The notes under the pieces are model-generated. The model made no database searches. It had not been told where the DNA came from and saw only the letters and a list, made by a program, of their open reading frames with translations. Both the position numbers and the translations under genes were made by a program. From Batkoa obscura (Eukaryota; Entomophthoromycota; Entomophthoromycetes; Entomophthorales; Batkoaceae): DNA of 64,000 nt. Of the stretch, positions 21,986 to 35,603 are shown piece by piece. The stretch is taken from assembly GCA_030770535.1 (NCBI GenBank), contig JASVEC010000011.1, forward strand, positions 186,001-250,000, given 5' to 3'. Numbering within the stretch: position 1 is the stretch's first letter; each line of letters begins with the position of its first letter.

Positions 21986-22758
21986 ATGGCTGGATTAAGG
22001 AATAATGAGGGTAATATTTACAACGATAAAACTACTATACACATACTAATCCAATTCCATTATATTTAGTTATTTTATGTAGCTTAGAAATAGCTGCTGG
22101 TATCATACTATTTATTACTGGACTAGTATTATTATTATTCAACCTACGCTTAAAAGCAATTGTTCCACGAGTATGTTCTTTTATAGTGATAGGCGAAGGA
22201 GTTTTATCCTTAGGATTTGTAATCGAACCCAACATCATGTATAAAGGCACGAACAATCTACACCTTTACATGTTAATTATGAGTGCAATTATATCAGGTC
22301 TACTTGCTGTCATAGCCACAATCTATTATAAGCCAATAGGTCGTGTTTGTCTTGCTATAACAGCTGGCTTTATGACTTGGTTTCTCATTGGCCAATTTAT
22401 CAATGGTATCATTGTGGACTTTATCATTGGCAGTTTTATTAGTATTTTATTTGCTATCCAAATTAAACGAGGAGGTCCCCCGGTGGAAGCTGTCGCCTAT
22501 TCAGCCATTGGAGCTTTTTTGGTGGCCAAAGGCATGGGCTTTGTGTTAGAAGGTGGCTTCCGTTTTATCACTGGAAACTTGAAGTTGCCATCAAATCCAT
22601 ATGGTTATGTATGTATCTTTGTACCCTATGTTCTCGAAGTTGTGTTAACAATTGGACTAGGATATTATCGTTATAAAAAGGAAACTACAAATCATTTTAA
22701 TAGTGAAATGAAAAAACAGGATTTGAAAAGAAGCCCCTCGTATAAACCTATTGAATAA
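21986..22758 (+). CDS. Polytopic membrane protein, TMEM198/DUF4203-like
   Basis: Two exons, 21986-22010 and 22070-22758, joined by a 59-nt GT-AG intron; 237 residues. The first exon encodes only MAGLRNNE plus one base. About six or seven hydrophobic helices follow, starting with LCSLEIAAGIILFITGLVLLL. Glycine-rich turns such as VAKGMGFVLEGGFRF and the spacing GPPVEAVAYSAIGAFLVAKG resemble the TM7S3/TMEM198-like (DUF4203) family. The C-terminal tail is charged and probably cytosolic. Function is unknown; a membrane scaffold or transporter role would be inference. Confidence 0.6.
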
Positions 22759-24978
22759 GTTGAAAGCTTAAGGCTATGAAGGGAGCATGTTTATTAGTTA
22801 AATTATTTAGAGCATCTCTTTAAGTAAAATCAAAAGTATATGTATAATAATGAAACATCAGTTAATTAATGGTTATAATGTGAATTAGTTGCTTTAATAT
22901 TAATAAAAGAAAATATAAACTTATTGAGAGTTTATTAATGCTATTAATTATTTTAATCTTAGAATTCTACAAAATCATTTTATTTACATCATAGCAATAT
23001 AGCATAATTACGATCAGGCAATTGTTCAAGATACAGTTACATCATATAGTATATATATAGAACATGTCATTTTTAATGTGTGAGTAGTACTATAAAGACT
23101 TAGTATATGAGCTTTAAAATAAAATAGTACAGATTTTTTTAAAGTTATTGGGCCCTTTTGATAAGAATGCTTAAATTAAAAAATATTTTTAATTAGAATT
23201 AGATCATTTAATGGGGCTTCTAGAGTCTTTATGATTAAGGCTAAAACAATTAATAGAGGAAGAAAGGCATTTGATTTCAAACAGTTAATATTTTAAGTTT
23301 TTAATAACATAAAACAATAGTTTATACGCTTAAAGCGAATATGAAATATTCATGGCAAATTTTTCACTTTTTAATTTAAAGCATTCAATGTTGGGTTGAA
23401 AATGATTCTAAATAGGAATTATTTTATTCATTTAGAATGGAACTATTTTTATTTTAAATGTTTAGAGAACTGTATCATTTCATATGTTTGAACAGTTACA
23501 TCAAAATATATCAGGGTTTGAATGGTTAATCTGTGAAATAATATAACTCATACTCTTATTTAATATAGAATTGGAAAACTATTTATTATACTAACGTATT
23601 GGACTAATTTCAATTTTGTTATAAATTTACTACTAGAAGCCTAGCTACCACAATAAAAAACAACTGTAAAGTTCAATATTTCCATAAATTAGGCAAGGAT
23701 AAATATGTTTCCACATGGTCTTCCCATTTGTGAACTTAAACTCTTGATTTTAAATTTAAAATAAAAAATAATATATTTTTTATTCTTTCTATTGATTAAG
23801 GGATAAGATGAGTTTTAAAAATAGATAGAGGGTTCTTTATTTATAGAAATTACATTGACTTTACATTAATTGAGCTCTTCTTATAGGCAATAAACAATAG
23901 TTTATAAAATAATGATTTATAGATGATTTTCAATAAAGTAATATTTTATTTTAATGAAAGAGCGATAAAATCTCGGGATTTTAAATTTGTAAATTAATTA
24001 GCTTTATACAAAAAAATCAAAAAAGATACCATCAAACTCTCATTCTTTTAAAACAACAGAATAGATCACAATACTTTCCAATATAATAACGCTGGATGTT
24101 ATAATAGGTTACTTATAGTAATATGCTGATCCAAAGCCATAACACTCTCAAATGATGCTCAAAGTACTTGATTTCCGGTCATTAAATAGAATCATCTGAT
24201 AACTTTTAAACCCCAAAACTATACAAAATACCCATAATGGGTAATATTGCGTTTGATCCTTAATAAGCAAAAATTGTTGTATGATTTTATTCGAACCTTA
24301 TCTCTTCTTCATTATGTGGTGTGGTAATAATAAATTGATATCGTACTATCAAAATATTTAAATATAAAATATAGAATGATTATGTTATTAGAATATATTT
24401 CAAGTTTTCCTACATCTTTTCCAGATTTAATGCCAAGTTTAAGTTTGTTAAAGAATAAAGCTTATTAAATCAAGCAAACAGCAAGGGCTCTATCCTTCTA
24501 TATAATAGGCTTATCATTAAAATATAGCTCATAGCCTATTGATTCAAACTTTAACTGGAAATAAAAAGGATTGGTTAAACCATGACTAAATTTATTTTGA
24601 TTGGCTATTATTTTATCAAAGGATTGACTTGACATCTGATTCTTGAAGGGGTATGGAATAAAAATTATTCTTGTAGTAATTGTAAACTTTTTTTATATCC
24701 TATCTTTGTTATTTATTCAAGGTAGTTTTACTTATTTCATTTTATCTTATAATAAAAAAAACAAGCATTATATTTCTAAAGTCAGTCTCAGTAAATAAAC
24801 GATATCTGCTTTTGATTCCATTTTACTATTTGAACTCTCTTTATTTACATTTTGTATTTTAGCTAAATAATCTTCAACTATACTCATCTATAGTTTTGCA
24901 CTAACTATAATAACAGGATATACTCTGATATAATTTATTCCTTCTCTTAAAACTTATTTAAGTGTTTATTTATCATAA
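22759..24978. other. Long non-coding region upstream of the GATA factor
   Basis: About 2.2 kb, AT-rich, with no open frame worth calling, no MITE and no tRNA. Long upstream regions are common for fungal regulators; uORFs or binding sites may be here, but none can be supported by eye. Confidence 0.45.
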
Positions 24979-27006
24979 ATGGCCTCGCCTTTTACAGACT
25001 TATCCCTATTGTTAGGGGACTCTCTCAAATCTGATTCCAACTCCAAGCAGAATCCAGAAACTACAACTAGCAATAATAGTTTAAGTGATAACTTGACTTT
25101 AATCACTTCCTTAGTACAAACTGCCTACCATACACGTAAGGTAACGGGTGATCCTTTAGCCACAGATCTATGGAAATTATGTACCAAAGCACAGCATAGT
25201 ATTCCTCAAGCTAAAAGGTTTGAAAATTTAATGTGGCGTAGGATGGCAATCAAGCTAGTTCGTGCTAAAAAGAACCAACCACCATCCTCAGCTGCTTCTA
25301 CTTCTACCCCTTCTCCAGGCGTACAGAAAGAAGTTGGCGAATCAAGTAATAAGTCAAAATTCGTTAGTATTTTGCCTCATCCGCCTGTTTCTAAACCTTT
25401 AAGTAGACCTATTACTAATCCATCTAAAGCTAAAGCAAACTCAAAATTAAAATTAAAAGCGGCCCAACTTAATACAAATTATTCTAATCATCCAGGAGTT
25501 AAGCCGGAAAATCAAGCAAATCAAATTTCAGCTTCATTACAGTCAACTTCTATTCGTAATGAATCTACACAAACTGGGTCAGTACAGCAACAATATCCCA
25601 TGTATCCCAGTGTCAATCAAACGTATAATTTAGGCATATCACCAGGTACAGAATATCCATTAATGGACTCAAGAACAGTCACTCCAGATGGTTTTTTACA
25701 AGCTCAAGCACAGTCTTATTTCCAAAATGGGTACACCAATCCAACTCAATACAACTATGATGCGCTCAATACGAACAATACTGATATGTTGAGAAATATT
25801 GACATGAATGTGATGAATCAATTAACAATGAACTCAAATCAAAGCTGGTATGATCCAACGTTTGCTAACTTTGGTTCAATCCTCAATCGTAACTGGAGTA
25901 ATTTTGATGATCCAAGTGTAAATACTACCTTCCCTTCCTTCACTCAAACCGCTTTTCAAGATTATGTTACTTTAAACACCCCATTACTTAGAAGATCTAG
26001 ACTTGATTTAAATGGAAATGCTATCAATCCGCCAGTCAACACTACATCACAGTATGGTCAAGATAATATTCAAACTGCCCAAGCTAATCGTATACGCCAG
26101 TTAGAAGAACAGGTTACGATGTTGCTAGCAAGTAGAGATACCACTGGTTATACACCAACATCGAATACTCGAAGTTATAATAATGTTCCATTGAATAATG
26201 TGAATAACATTAATGAAACTACAATGATCAGTGATAAATTAGCGGCATCAACTAAGAATAATACAACAACACTACTTCATTACAATCAATCTACTACCCC
26301 TATTAGTCGATTAAATCCGAAGCAAGTTAATAATTCTTATGGACAGTATACGAACAGTAATAATATACTATATCCACAAGCTAGTTTTATTGCAGGTTCA
26401 TCAAATCAGGATATGGCAAAATATAACTCAACAATTCTTCAGCAAGAGGATTCTCATAAGCAACAAATTCCTTCTAGGCTGATGAAAGATAATAAAGATA
26501 TAACTCAAGAAAATACTACCAATGAACAAAAATCCGTGTTTAGAACTCCATCACTTCCAAATCAGTTACCACAGTATAAGCCTAATGGTGCTATTCAAGA
26601 CCCACGTCCCATGCCAAGACATACCTCTTCACAAAATAGTATTAAATCAAAGCCTAAGGTACCAGAAGTTGCCAATAATATTTCCAAGCCATCTGCACCT
26701 GTGCCATCTGCACCAGCTTCAGTATCGAGCGTCAAACCAGATGGCAAACCAAGAGGTTTAAATACTGCGTCTAATGGAGGAGGTGCAGTGGTATGTAATA
26801 ACTGTGGAGTAGATAAAACTTCACTTTGGCGTCGTGGAGCTTCTGGTGTACCTTTATGTAATGCATGTGGTCTGTTTTCTAAATTACATGGTAAGGAAAG
26901 ACCATTGAGTATGAAAACGGATGTGATACGTAAGCGTAATCGTGGGACTGGAGCGAGTAAAAGCAGTGGGCCAAGTAAGAAAAAGGCTAAGACACCGGAC
27001 CCTTAA
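24979..27006 (+). CDS. AreA/NIT2/Gln3-like GATA transcription factor
   Basis: A single-exon protein of 675 residues. Residues about 57-98 ([19 protein letters not shown], then [13 protein letters not shown]) match the fungal nitrogen-regulator N-terminal domain (DUF1752). A long Asn/Ser/Thr/Gln-rich region follows with a short coiled coil ([13 protein letters not shown], about residue 372). The zinc finger at residues 606-630 is CNNC-X17-CNAC (Cys606, 609, 627, 630), with LWRRG and a basic tail ([12 protein letters not shown]). This combination is the one found in global activators of nitrogen-catabolite genes binding GATA/HGATAR sites. Such factors often control secreted peptidase and lipase genes; that link here is inference. 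Confidence 0.88.
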   Translation: MASPFTDLSLLLGDSLKSDSNSKQNPETTTSNNSLSDNLTLITSLVQTAYHTRKVTGDPLATDLWKLCTKAQHSIPQAKRFENLMWRRMAIKLVRAKKNQPPSSAASTSTPSPGVQKEVGESSNKSKFVSILPHPPVSKPLSRPITNPSKAKANSKLKLKAAQLNTNYSNHPGVKPENQANQISASLQSTSIRNESTQTGSVQQQYPMYPSVNQTYNLGISPGTEYPLMDSRTVTPDGFLQAQAQSYFQNGYTNPTQYNYDALNTNNTDMLRNIDMNVMNQLTMNSNQSWYDPTFANFGSILNRNWSNFDDPSVNTTFPSFTQTAFQDYVTLNTPLLRRSRLDLNGNAINPPVNTTSQYGQDNIQTAQANRIRQLEEQVTMLLASRDTTGYTPTSNTRSYNNVPLNNVNNINETTMISDKLAASTKNNTTTLLHYNQSTTPISRLNPKQVNNSYGQYTNSNNILYPQASFIAGSSNQDMAKYNSTILQQEDSHKQQIPSRLMKDNKDITQENTTNEQKSVFRTPSLPNQLPQYKPNGAIQDPRPMPRHTSSQNSIKSKPKVPEVANNISKPSAPVPSAPASVSSVKPDGKPRGLNTASNGGGAVVCNNCGVDKTSLWRRGASGVPLCNACGLFSKLHGKERPLSMKTDVIRKRNRGTGASKSSGPSKKKAKTPDP

Positions 27007-28583
27007 ATGATTGAGTGAGTAAATGAATTATAAGAAATTTTTTTGTGGGATATTTTTATTTGCTTGATGCTTATTATTTTATAAGGGTGATATGGGTTAT
27101 TATAAATCTTTCAGGTTTTAGTATATATAAGTAGGGTTTTGTAGCATTTTCTTTAAAAAGTTTATCCAAGCATCTTTATGATTATTTTAATAAAGTAGGA
27201 CTGCCTTTTTTTTTATAGTTTTGAACGTTTTTTGATGTTTATTGTCTAAGTGCTTTTGATAATGATTATATTATGATTAGTTATGCAAACTGTTTTTTAC
27301 AGTAATAATGAAAAAATTGTGATTGGCTACATAAATTTTATGTATTTTATTTAACATTTTAGTAAGTTGATAATCAAATATATTAATATTATTAAAAATA
27401 TAACTACTTTTTTATAATTCATGTCATTAAACGAATGTCTGCTTTTAAAAAAGTGTAGTGGCGGGAAAAATAGTTCGGATATTTAATAAGCTTACAAATT
27501 TTGTTAGGATTTACAAAAAATAATGCGAATAAAATAAAACAATCAAAATAAAAGTTTCAATCCTAATATTAAAATTTCAATGTAGGCTAAAAGGACAAAT
27601 ATAGAAACATAATATTTCTAATCAAACTAAAAATCTGGATCGTTTTTATTTAAAATCATTGTAATTAATTTTTCTGATAATTGTTCAATAAACTTCTAAA
27701 ATCTATTTTTTTATAAAAAACAATGAATGCTGAATTAATAGGCATTCAACAAAATTAATAAGTAGAATCCGAAAAGTACAAATATTAGAAAATTTAATAA
27801 AAAGCCTATTTTTATTATTAAATTATAAACTATTATTGGAATATAAAAACCTTCTTAATAAATATAGAAAAAATTCAAGATTTTTGATTTGTTTTAGTTA
27901 ATAAACGTTTGATGATAAATTTAAATAATCGCTATTCAGATATGAATTTATAACATTGTTCTTTTATTGAAAATAATAGTTTTATTAAAAACGCTATAAA
28001 TTATAAACTAAAAATTGTATAAAATTAGTTAGATATCGATATTATAATAATATTATTTACTATTTAAATATTTAATTTTTAATTTATTATCTTTATTAAT
28101 AATTATTAATACTCAACCTAAGCTATTTATTAGCCTTTTTTTAATGATTTTATCAAATAATTTAAAATATTTAAAATTTCAGAGTAATATGGGGGTGTTT
28201 TTTTTGGCTTCATTATTTTTTCCATCTTTTAAGCGCTATTTATTTCAGCGGAAAGATTGTTAGTAAAATTCTTAAACAAAAAAATACATCCCCATGTGAT
28301 TCTTTATAGTTATATTGAATTGTGTTGAAGTTAATTTAAAATCAACTTTTATAACTTATATTCAATTAGATCTAAAAGATTTAATCTTCAACACATCAAC
28401 TAACCAAAAGCAAAGTTTTTAATAATAATCTTAAAAATAACCTATATTTTTAAAAAACTATGAACTTCAAAAAAAACGTTCAAATATTTAAAAAATACTT
28501 TATATAAACCCATAGTATTTAAAAACTCATGATGCGATTGAAAAAAAAAAACAGATAAAAAATAGAGAGAGTGGACTAAATTC
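27007..28583. other. Intergenic region with MITE copy D
   Basis: About 1.6 kb of AT-rich DNA between convergent GATA-factor and Hook genes. It holds MITE copy D at 28190-28294; otherwise nothing is supported. Confidence 0.55.
28190..28294 (+). mobile_element. MITE copy D (full length)
   Basis: A 105-bp copy with ends TGGGGGTG and CATCCCCA and a TA on the left flank. It has a short insertion after GCGCTATT compared with copy C. Confidence 0.85.
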
Positions 28584-30877
28584 TTAACGGCGTTTCAATT
28601 GAACATTTAAATTATTTCTTTGAACTGCTAACCAAGAATTCGTTGGTTGTCGACTATTAGAGTTGTTATTGACTGTACTACGATCCCTAATTACTCTTAA
28701 TCCAAGATCATGCCATGCAGAGGACATAAAAGTGGCTTCTAATCGATGTTGTTTTTGAGTTTCTAAAAGTTGGTGCTAAAAAAATTGGACTTTAGTTTCT
28801 TTTTTTTATAAACTTATTTTTTATCACTTACTTTTAACTTTTCCAATTCTTCTTCTTTGGATCGAAGATCGGATTTAAGGGAAGATAATGCTTCTCCAAA
28901 CATTTCCTAATTTAAAAATTAATATCAATTATTTAATTAAAGATAATATAACTAGTTACTTGTCCAGCATGGGAGGTATCTTTAGCTTGTCTTTCAGACG
29001 ATTTAATTTGCTAAAAAAAACATGAATTTTAAACAAATAAATAAAAGCAACTAAAAACATACTTCTGTAAGAAGTGAAATTTTCAAATTTAAATTTTCTT
29101 CCAATCCCTTTAACCTAACATTTTCCTCCCTAAGTTCCATATTACGATTAGTTTCCGCCACCAACATTTCTTTAACTTTAGATAGCTCATCTTTATCCGC
29201 CCCAGTAGGTCCTTGATTTTCTAAAGTAGTTAAAGTAGCTTTTAATTGACCAATTGTTTTTTCATTTTCTAATAACATATCTTTTTGTTGTAAACTTTGG
29301 GTTTTTAAACTATCTTTATCCATTAATAATTGATTAACAAATTGCATTTGTTTTCTTGCTTCTTCTTCAAGTTTTTCACATTTTTCACTAATTTCTTGTT
29401 TTTCACTAATAAATTTTTCATTTAATTTTGTAGTCTCTTGTTTTACTAATTCAATCGCTTCAAGTTGATCTTTACCGACCATACTTACTAGAAGAATGAT
29501 TTAGATAAATAAATTGATATTTAAAATACAAATCTTACAATCCGTTCTAGCAATCAATAGCTCATTATTTGCTTGTTCTAAAGCAATTTCAGTTTCTGCT
29601 AATTTACGTTTTAATTTAGAAGCTTCTTCTTCTGCTTCTGATAATCGAAGTCGAAGATTTAATGAAAGATCATAACTAAAAAAAGATTAAAACACTTAAC
29701 TTTCTATTCTAACTCTAAAAATTACCTCAATTTATCCCCACCTTCAGAAGGATTTAACCGTTTCAATTCTTCTTCTAATAATAAATTTTTACGATGCGAT
29801 TCCATAAGTTCCTAAACAAATAAATAAAAATTATATCTATCATTTTACATTAATATAAGATTAATCTTACCTCTTCAACTTTATTTCTAGCTTTTTTAGC
29901 ATCTTCAAGCATATTTTCTAGTATGATAATTCTTTGTGTAGAACCTGATTCTCGAGTTCCATTACGCATGGCAGTAAGTTCTTGTTCAAGCTTAAGTACC
30001 TTAGATTTTCTATTTTTTTTAAAAACATTAACTTAAATTTCAATAGTTTTGTTACTAAAAAAACTTACAAATCTTCAGCCTCAGCTTCATCTAAAGAGAT
30101 ACCACCAGAAGGTAATGAATTATCACCTGAATTAGTAATACCTAAAAAAAGATTTCAATTTATTAACATTTATTATATATTCAAACTTTTTGTTTTATAA
30201 TTACCTAATTCAATATCTTTTAATTTGGATTCAAAATTCATTGCTTCTTCTTGGTATCGATCTCTTTCCATTTCTAAAATACGAATATTTTCCTTTAAAT
30301 TTCGAGTTTCAAATTGATTTCTTTCATTTTCTAAATTCAATGTATTGATTCTAGAATCCATATTTAATACTTGTTCTTTATAAGTTTCACTCATGACTTT
30401 AAATTCGGTTAATTTTTCAATATCTCGTTGTAATTTAGTTTTATCTTCTAATAACATAAGGTTTTCTTCTTTGATACTCTAAATGATATAAATAAAAGTA
30501 AGTTAGTTACTACTTTTATTTTTATCTTATTCAAATTAATTTTAAATTTACTTTAAATCTTTTTTTATAATCTACCAATTCTTCAAAACTTTTTTTATAT
30601 TTTTCATTGGTATTTTCAACGCGTTGAAGTTTATCTTTAAGTAATCGATGTTCTCGACGTTCTTCATTTAATTGATCAGCTAATTGTGCTTTTTCATTAA
30701 GTGTATGAATCTAATTGAAATTTAGTGAATTTTTAGCTTTAAAAAATTTTTAATTAAAATAAATTACCTGTCGACTTTGTTCGGCCATATCCGCATTTTG
30801 TCGTGATATTGTCATCTCTGCTTCATGTCGTTTTTGTTCTGCAAAGGTACTATTTAAAATTTATTAATATGATATAA

Positions 30878-30922
<45 letters not shown>

Positions 30923-32026
30923 TACAGACTAGCTCTTAATTCATCAATTTCTTGCTTTAAAATATGCTCTGTTTTTGAATTTTCACCCGCTTTTAATAAA
31001 CTAGCTTCATAATCATTTAATTTTTGTTTTAAACTTTTACATTCGGTTTGAGTTTCATCCTAAATTCAATTAAAATGAAATTAATATAAAAAACTAAATT
31101 GATTTTTAGTTAATATTTTAATTACTAAAGTATTTTTTAAAAATTGAACTTCTTCAAAATATCGATCATATCCTTTTTTTAATTCTTCAATTTCTTTTTC
31201 ATAATCTAATTTAATAGCCTCAATTTGTTTATTAGAACCTCCATTATTAAATGGGTTTTTTGGATTCACATTTTGAGCACTAAAAAATAAATCATTTAAT
31301 ATATTTCTTTCAAAAAAAATTATATTAATCTTACCTATTAGCATTATTATTATTATGCGTAATCTAAAAACATTAATTTAATATAGAATCATAACTATCA
31401 ATTATCTCTTTACCTCATTTGTAGCTCTAGCAATAAGATCCTGATAACTCTTGGGCAAATTACTCGTTACAAATTCCAATTTAAGTCCCGGACAATTTTC
31501 ACTAAAGAAGAATAGAACATAAAAAATGGCTTGACAGAATCGAACCAAATCCGTGATCTGTTTTTCTCTAGCAATAGAATGTAAATCAATAGGATTTAAT
31601 CTAAAATTCTTTAATCTTTCTTGATGTTTTTCTACAAAAATAGACAACCAAGAATGAATTTTTTTTAAATTATTCACTTTTTGTATCCAAAACGTATCCT
31701 TTACTTTATCAATACGTTTAAATGAGGTTTTATCACTAAAGGGGAAATTAGTTGATGAAAGAAAGGTTCTATTCGGATTTATTTATAAAATAAATAACTT
31801 ACATTTCTACTAATAATCGGGAAAAGATATGACCATCACTTAAATCATAAAATTCATTAAGTTCATTTTCAAAACCTGGTATTCTATTTATCTATAATGT
31901 TATTTATATTAATATTCAAACTATTTAACATTAAATTTATAATAATATATATCTTACTAAAGTTATATAAGCTTCTGCTAAAGCTTGAGTATTCATAGAA
32001 TTAGAAGTAAGTGAATTAGCGTACAT
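28584..32026 (-). CDS. Hook-family microtubule/dynein adaptor
   Basis: A gene of about a dozen exons starting MYANSLTSNSMNTQALAEAYITL. First four exons read 32026-31958, 31891-31803, 31735-31414 and 31363-31335, with clean GT-AG introns. The N-terminal globular HOOK (CH-like) domain is visible: FYDLSDGHIFSRLLVEIDKTSF, then VNNLKKIHSWLSIFVEKHQERL and an ISNLPKSYQDLI-like end. Long heptad-rich coiled coils fill the middle exons (for example DYEKEIEELKKGYDRYFEEVQFLKN and LKENIRILEMERDRYQEEA). The last exons give SAWHDLGLRVIRDR and end LNVQLKRR. Fungal HookA links early endosomes to cytoplasmic dynein for long-range transport; that role is inferred. An AAT microsatellite sits in one intron. Confidence 0.85.
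30881..30922. repeat. AAT microsatellite in a Hook intron
   Basis: About 14 uninterrupted ATA/AAT trinucleotides in an intron. Intronic position leaves the protein unaffected. Confidence 0.9.
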
Positions 32027-32309
32027 GATTGTAATGCCACGTTAATTTAATTACTAAAGTGGATATAAAAAAATTCAATATTAATATTAAAAAAAACTTT
32101 ATTATTAATTTTTTAGTATTACGTTTGAAATCTCAAATCTTAATACTTTCTAAATGCTCAATTTATTGGATTTCATTAAAGATAAACCAATAAAATTAGG
32201 GGTAATTTCAATCATTGAAATAAAATTCGATTTCTATATGTTCTATATAAGTACTTAATGGACAATTTTATAGTAGCAAATAATATTTTGAAGGGATAAT
32301 AAACTCAAA

Positions 32310-32361
<52 letters not shown>

Positions 32362-32512
32362 TTAAATCAACTTATTATAAAAATATTGAGAATAAACTAC
32401 TTGTTTTTAGAGTGTAAACGGACTTTGAACTAATGAATCGAAAATTTTTACTAAAATAATAAATTAAGTTTAAAATTCAACTCCACTTTTTATTTAAAAA
32501 AATAAGCAAAAA
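32027..32512. promoter_or_regulatory. Divergent promoter region Hook / SEN54 with AAT microsatellite
   Basis: About 0.5 kb between divergent starts. It contains about 17 AAT trinucleotides (roughly 32310-32360), which may exclude nucleosomes. No specific binding site was recognised. Confidence 0.5.
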
Positions 32513-33578
32513 ATGTCAGTATGTCATTCTAATAATAAGAGTATTAGTATCTGGGATCCCACCCTCAATTTAGCTTTAGTAATTAAAAAAAAAGGGAATT
32601 ATATGACTGGAATGGGCTTTTATAAAGAACAACAATATTATTTATATCCAGAAGAAGTATTATTTTTATGTGATCGTGGAGCAATGCTTGTTTTTAAAAA
32701 TATTAAGGAATGGGATGGAATGATAGATAAAGAGATTGTTATGAAAATAAATGAGGAGGAGAGAAAGGAGATGGAATTAAAAGAAGTTTATGTTACTATC
32801 TTGAATGAAGGATTAGAGTTACATGTTTATCAAGTAAATGGAATTTAAAATGAAATTAAATATGTATATACTAAGAAATTAAACTAATATTCTATTTAGG
32901 TTTATAGTCATTTAAAAAGATTAGGATATATATTAATTAGGAGTAGTAATAGATTAAAAATATTATGAATTATTGAATTTTTATTTATTAGTATTTTACA
33001 TAGATCATACAAATAAAATAAAATCATTGAAAAATTCGATAGATAGAAAAGAGAAATTAATAGTAATCAGAAATCAATTAACACCAGCATCAAAACTAGT
33101 TGGATTTGGTAAATCATAATAATATATAATATGTAAAAATAGATTAATAATATTAATATTTATAGATAGAATTTATAATAATTTAAAATTAAATAACACT
33201 ATAGATATAACCCCTAATTATAAATTAATTAATTTTAATCATTTACCTCAATATCAATTATGGCAACCTAATCATCAATTTAAATTGAAAAATCCAGGTG
33301 AATGTTATAAATATTTAGTTATTGTTAGGTAATTAAATTAATTGATTATTTAAATAATAATACTAATAATAAATATTATTAATTATTAATTATTAATTAT
33401 TAATTATAGAATAGAAGACAATACCTTTAATTTATCTAATATTTCATTATTAAATGAACAATTTAATTCAATACCTATATTAATTGCAATTGTTGATCAA
33501 ACTAATGTTACATTTTTAGAATTAGATTCTAGTAATAATACTTATCAAAAAATATTAGATATTAAAAATCACTTATAA
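32513..33578 (+). CDS. SEN54: tRNA-splicing endonuclease subunit SEN54
   Basis: Five exons: 32513-32833, 32900-32945, 32992-33108, 33166-33328, 33410-33578; 271 residues. The N-terminal Sen54 domain has GNYMTGMGFYKEQQYYLYPEEVLFLCDRGAMLVF, best read as two blocks (GNYMTGMGF and YYLYPEEVLFLCDRGAML). Exon 2 supplies VYSHLKRLGYILIR, the conserved Y-x-VY-x-LKR-x-GY-x-xxR block that defines SEN54. The C-terminal part (IPILIAIVDQTNVTFLEL) is the short beta-sheet domain shared with other SEN subunits. SEN54 is a structural, non-nuclease subunit holding SEN2 in the intron-excising complex. It is compact compared with yeast Sen54 (467 residues). Confidence 0.82.
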
Positions 33579-33654
33579 TAATAAAATTAAATAATTAATA
33601 AAATCAATATTTGGTTTTAAATTTCTAATTTTAAATTATATGAATGAATTAATT

Positions 33655-35603
33655 TTATTTTTCAATAGTAAAAACTGGTTCTTTTTGATTGTTTTCAATA
33701 TGTTTTTTCATTGCATTATAATCAATATAAAATCTATTTGATTTATCTTTGGATTTAATACCTGTTATACAAAGTATTAATAATTCATTATATTTTTTTT
33801 CTAATATTATTAATTTTTTTATACTTTCGAGTAATAAAATCTAAACATTAATTTTTATTAAATGTTATATTTAAATTATAATATAATAATTATAAATTTA
33901 CTCTGATTTCTTTATCATTGTCATTATATAATTCTATTAATCCATCAATATAACAAAGAAAAAATCTTATTCCTAAACTAATATTAATTAATATTTAAAT
34001 AAATGAAAAATTAGATTATATAATCAACTTACTTTACAGGTAATAGAAAAGCAGCTAATTCAATATTGTTTTTATCTTTTAAGAATCTATTTTTAGGAAT
34101 AATAATGGATTTTTGATTTAAATTCAATAACTTTAATAAAATAATTAATAAAATAATTAATAAAATAATTAATAAAACGTTAAGAGATAGTTTTTTACTT
34201 TATCATTAATAAACTTTTGTTTTTCATTGAAATTCCATTCTTCACATTGTTCTAACCAATATAAAAAATGGCTATAAATAGATTGAAAGGGTTGAATATA
34301 TTCTTCATTAATATTAATTGACTATAATTAATGTAAATATAAACATTATAAATAAAATTATAATAATAGAATATAACTTACCTTTAACTCCGTTAACTTT
34401 ATCATAGTTTTCAACTGAAACCAAGTATTTTCATACAATCCTGGAAGTTCTATTAATTTTAATTTCATCCTAATAAATAAAATAAAATAAAATAAAATAT
34501 TATAATTAATATATTGTAATTTTAATATTTTAAGTTATTACATAAACACTATCCATTCATATATTCTATTTTTATATTGATCCTCATTTATTTTTTTAAT
34601 AAACTATTAAATTAAATATAAGTAATAATTGGATATTTAAATATTATTAATTATACCTCTTCAATATCATTTGTTAAAAATAATGAATTATTATTATTTA
34701 TAATTAACTTATTTAAAATGTTTAAATAATCTATTACTTTCATACCGATTAAATCTGTATAAAACTCAATATACTCTGACATTCTACCAAAATTTATAAT
34801 TAATTGTTTCAATTCTATTAATCCTTCTTCTTGTTTATAAATCTATATAAAAATAACCCAGTTTAATACTAGAATATTAAATTATTAAAGTAATAGCTCA
34901 CTTTTTTAAGTTGATTAATAAATTCATTATCTATATATTCTTTTAAAAATGAAGAATTATGTTGATACATAAATATTAATGTTATTATCCCAAATTGTCG
35001 CTGATAAGGATTGTTACTTTCTTCAAGTATTAAATCAATTAAATATGTTATAATTTTTTTTTTAAATATTTCTATAATAAAATAAATAAAAATAATCTAT
35101 TATTATTCAATATAAAATAAAATTAATAGTTTAACTTACTTTCATTCTTTTCATTTTTAATGTAACAAAGTAAATACAATATATTACAAAAATTTATATG
35201 ATTAATAACTAAGTTTAATTCCGTTTTTAATATAATTAATATCAACGATAAATTATCCTATTAAAAAAAATAATGAACTTTAGATAATCTCAAATACTAT
35301 TAATAATGATAATAACATACCATCAACATAACTTCTAATTCTTCTGTATCATATAATTTATTGTTTAGTATAAATAAAATTAATTCTTCTTCATTTGATC
35401 TTTGTTTTTTTATTATTAATTCTAAATTATTAAATATTACTTATCAGCCTTATCTTAAATATTACTTTCAAACCTTTTTTAATATCTTCATAATATCTAT
35501 TATAACACTCTAATTTGTCAGGATCTAATTTTGTTTGTTGATTTAATTCAATTTGGTTTAATAATTCAATAAGTTGTAATAATAATGGATTATTAAAATC
35601 CAT
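33655..35603 (-). CDS. Unrecognised multi-exon, all-helical protein
   Basis: Starts MDFNNPLLLQLIELLNQIELN at 35603 and ends ...KEPVFTIEK at 33655. I can follow about ten exons with GT-AG introns in a consistent frame, giving roughly 470 residues. The first intron starts after KYYEDIKK-type sequence at about 35476, and the last exon is about 33655-33840. The protein is rich in Leu, Ile, Asn and Lys and looks like stacked helices (for example NPYQRQFGIITLIFMYQ, EWIVFMMKLKLIELPG, SLGIRFFLCYIDGLIELY). An ARM/HEAT-like fold or a glomulin/Ybp-like protein is possible, but no family is recognised. No signal peptide or membrane segment is evident. It is divergent from the PRE9 gene, 450 bp away. Confidence 0.6.

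Noticed and set aside
32310-32360. AAT runs here, at 30881 and at 37639 as a possible common mobile repeat
   Set aside because: They are plain trinucleotide microsatellites without shared flanks.
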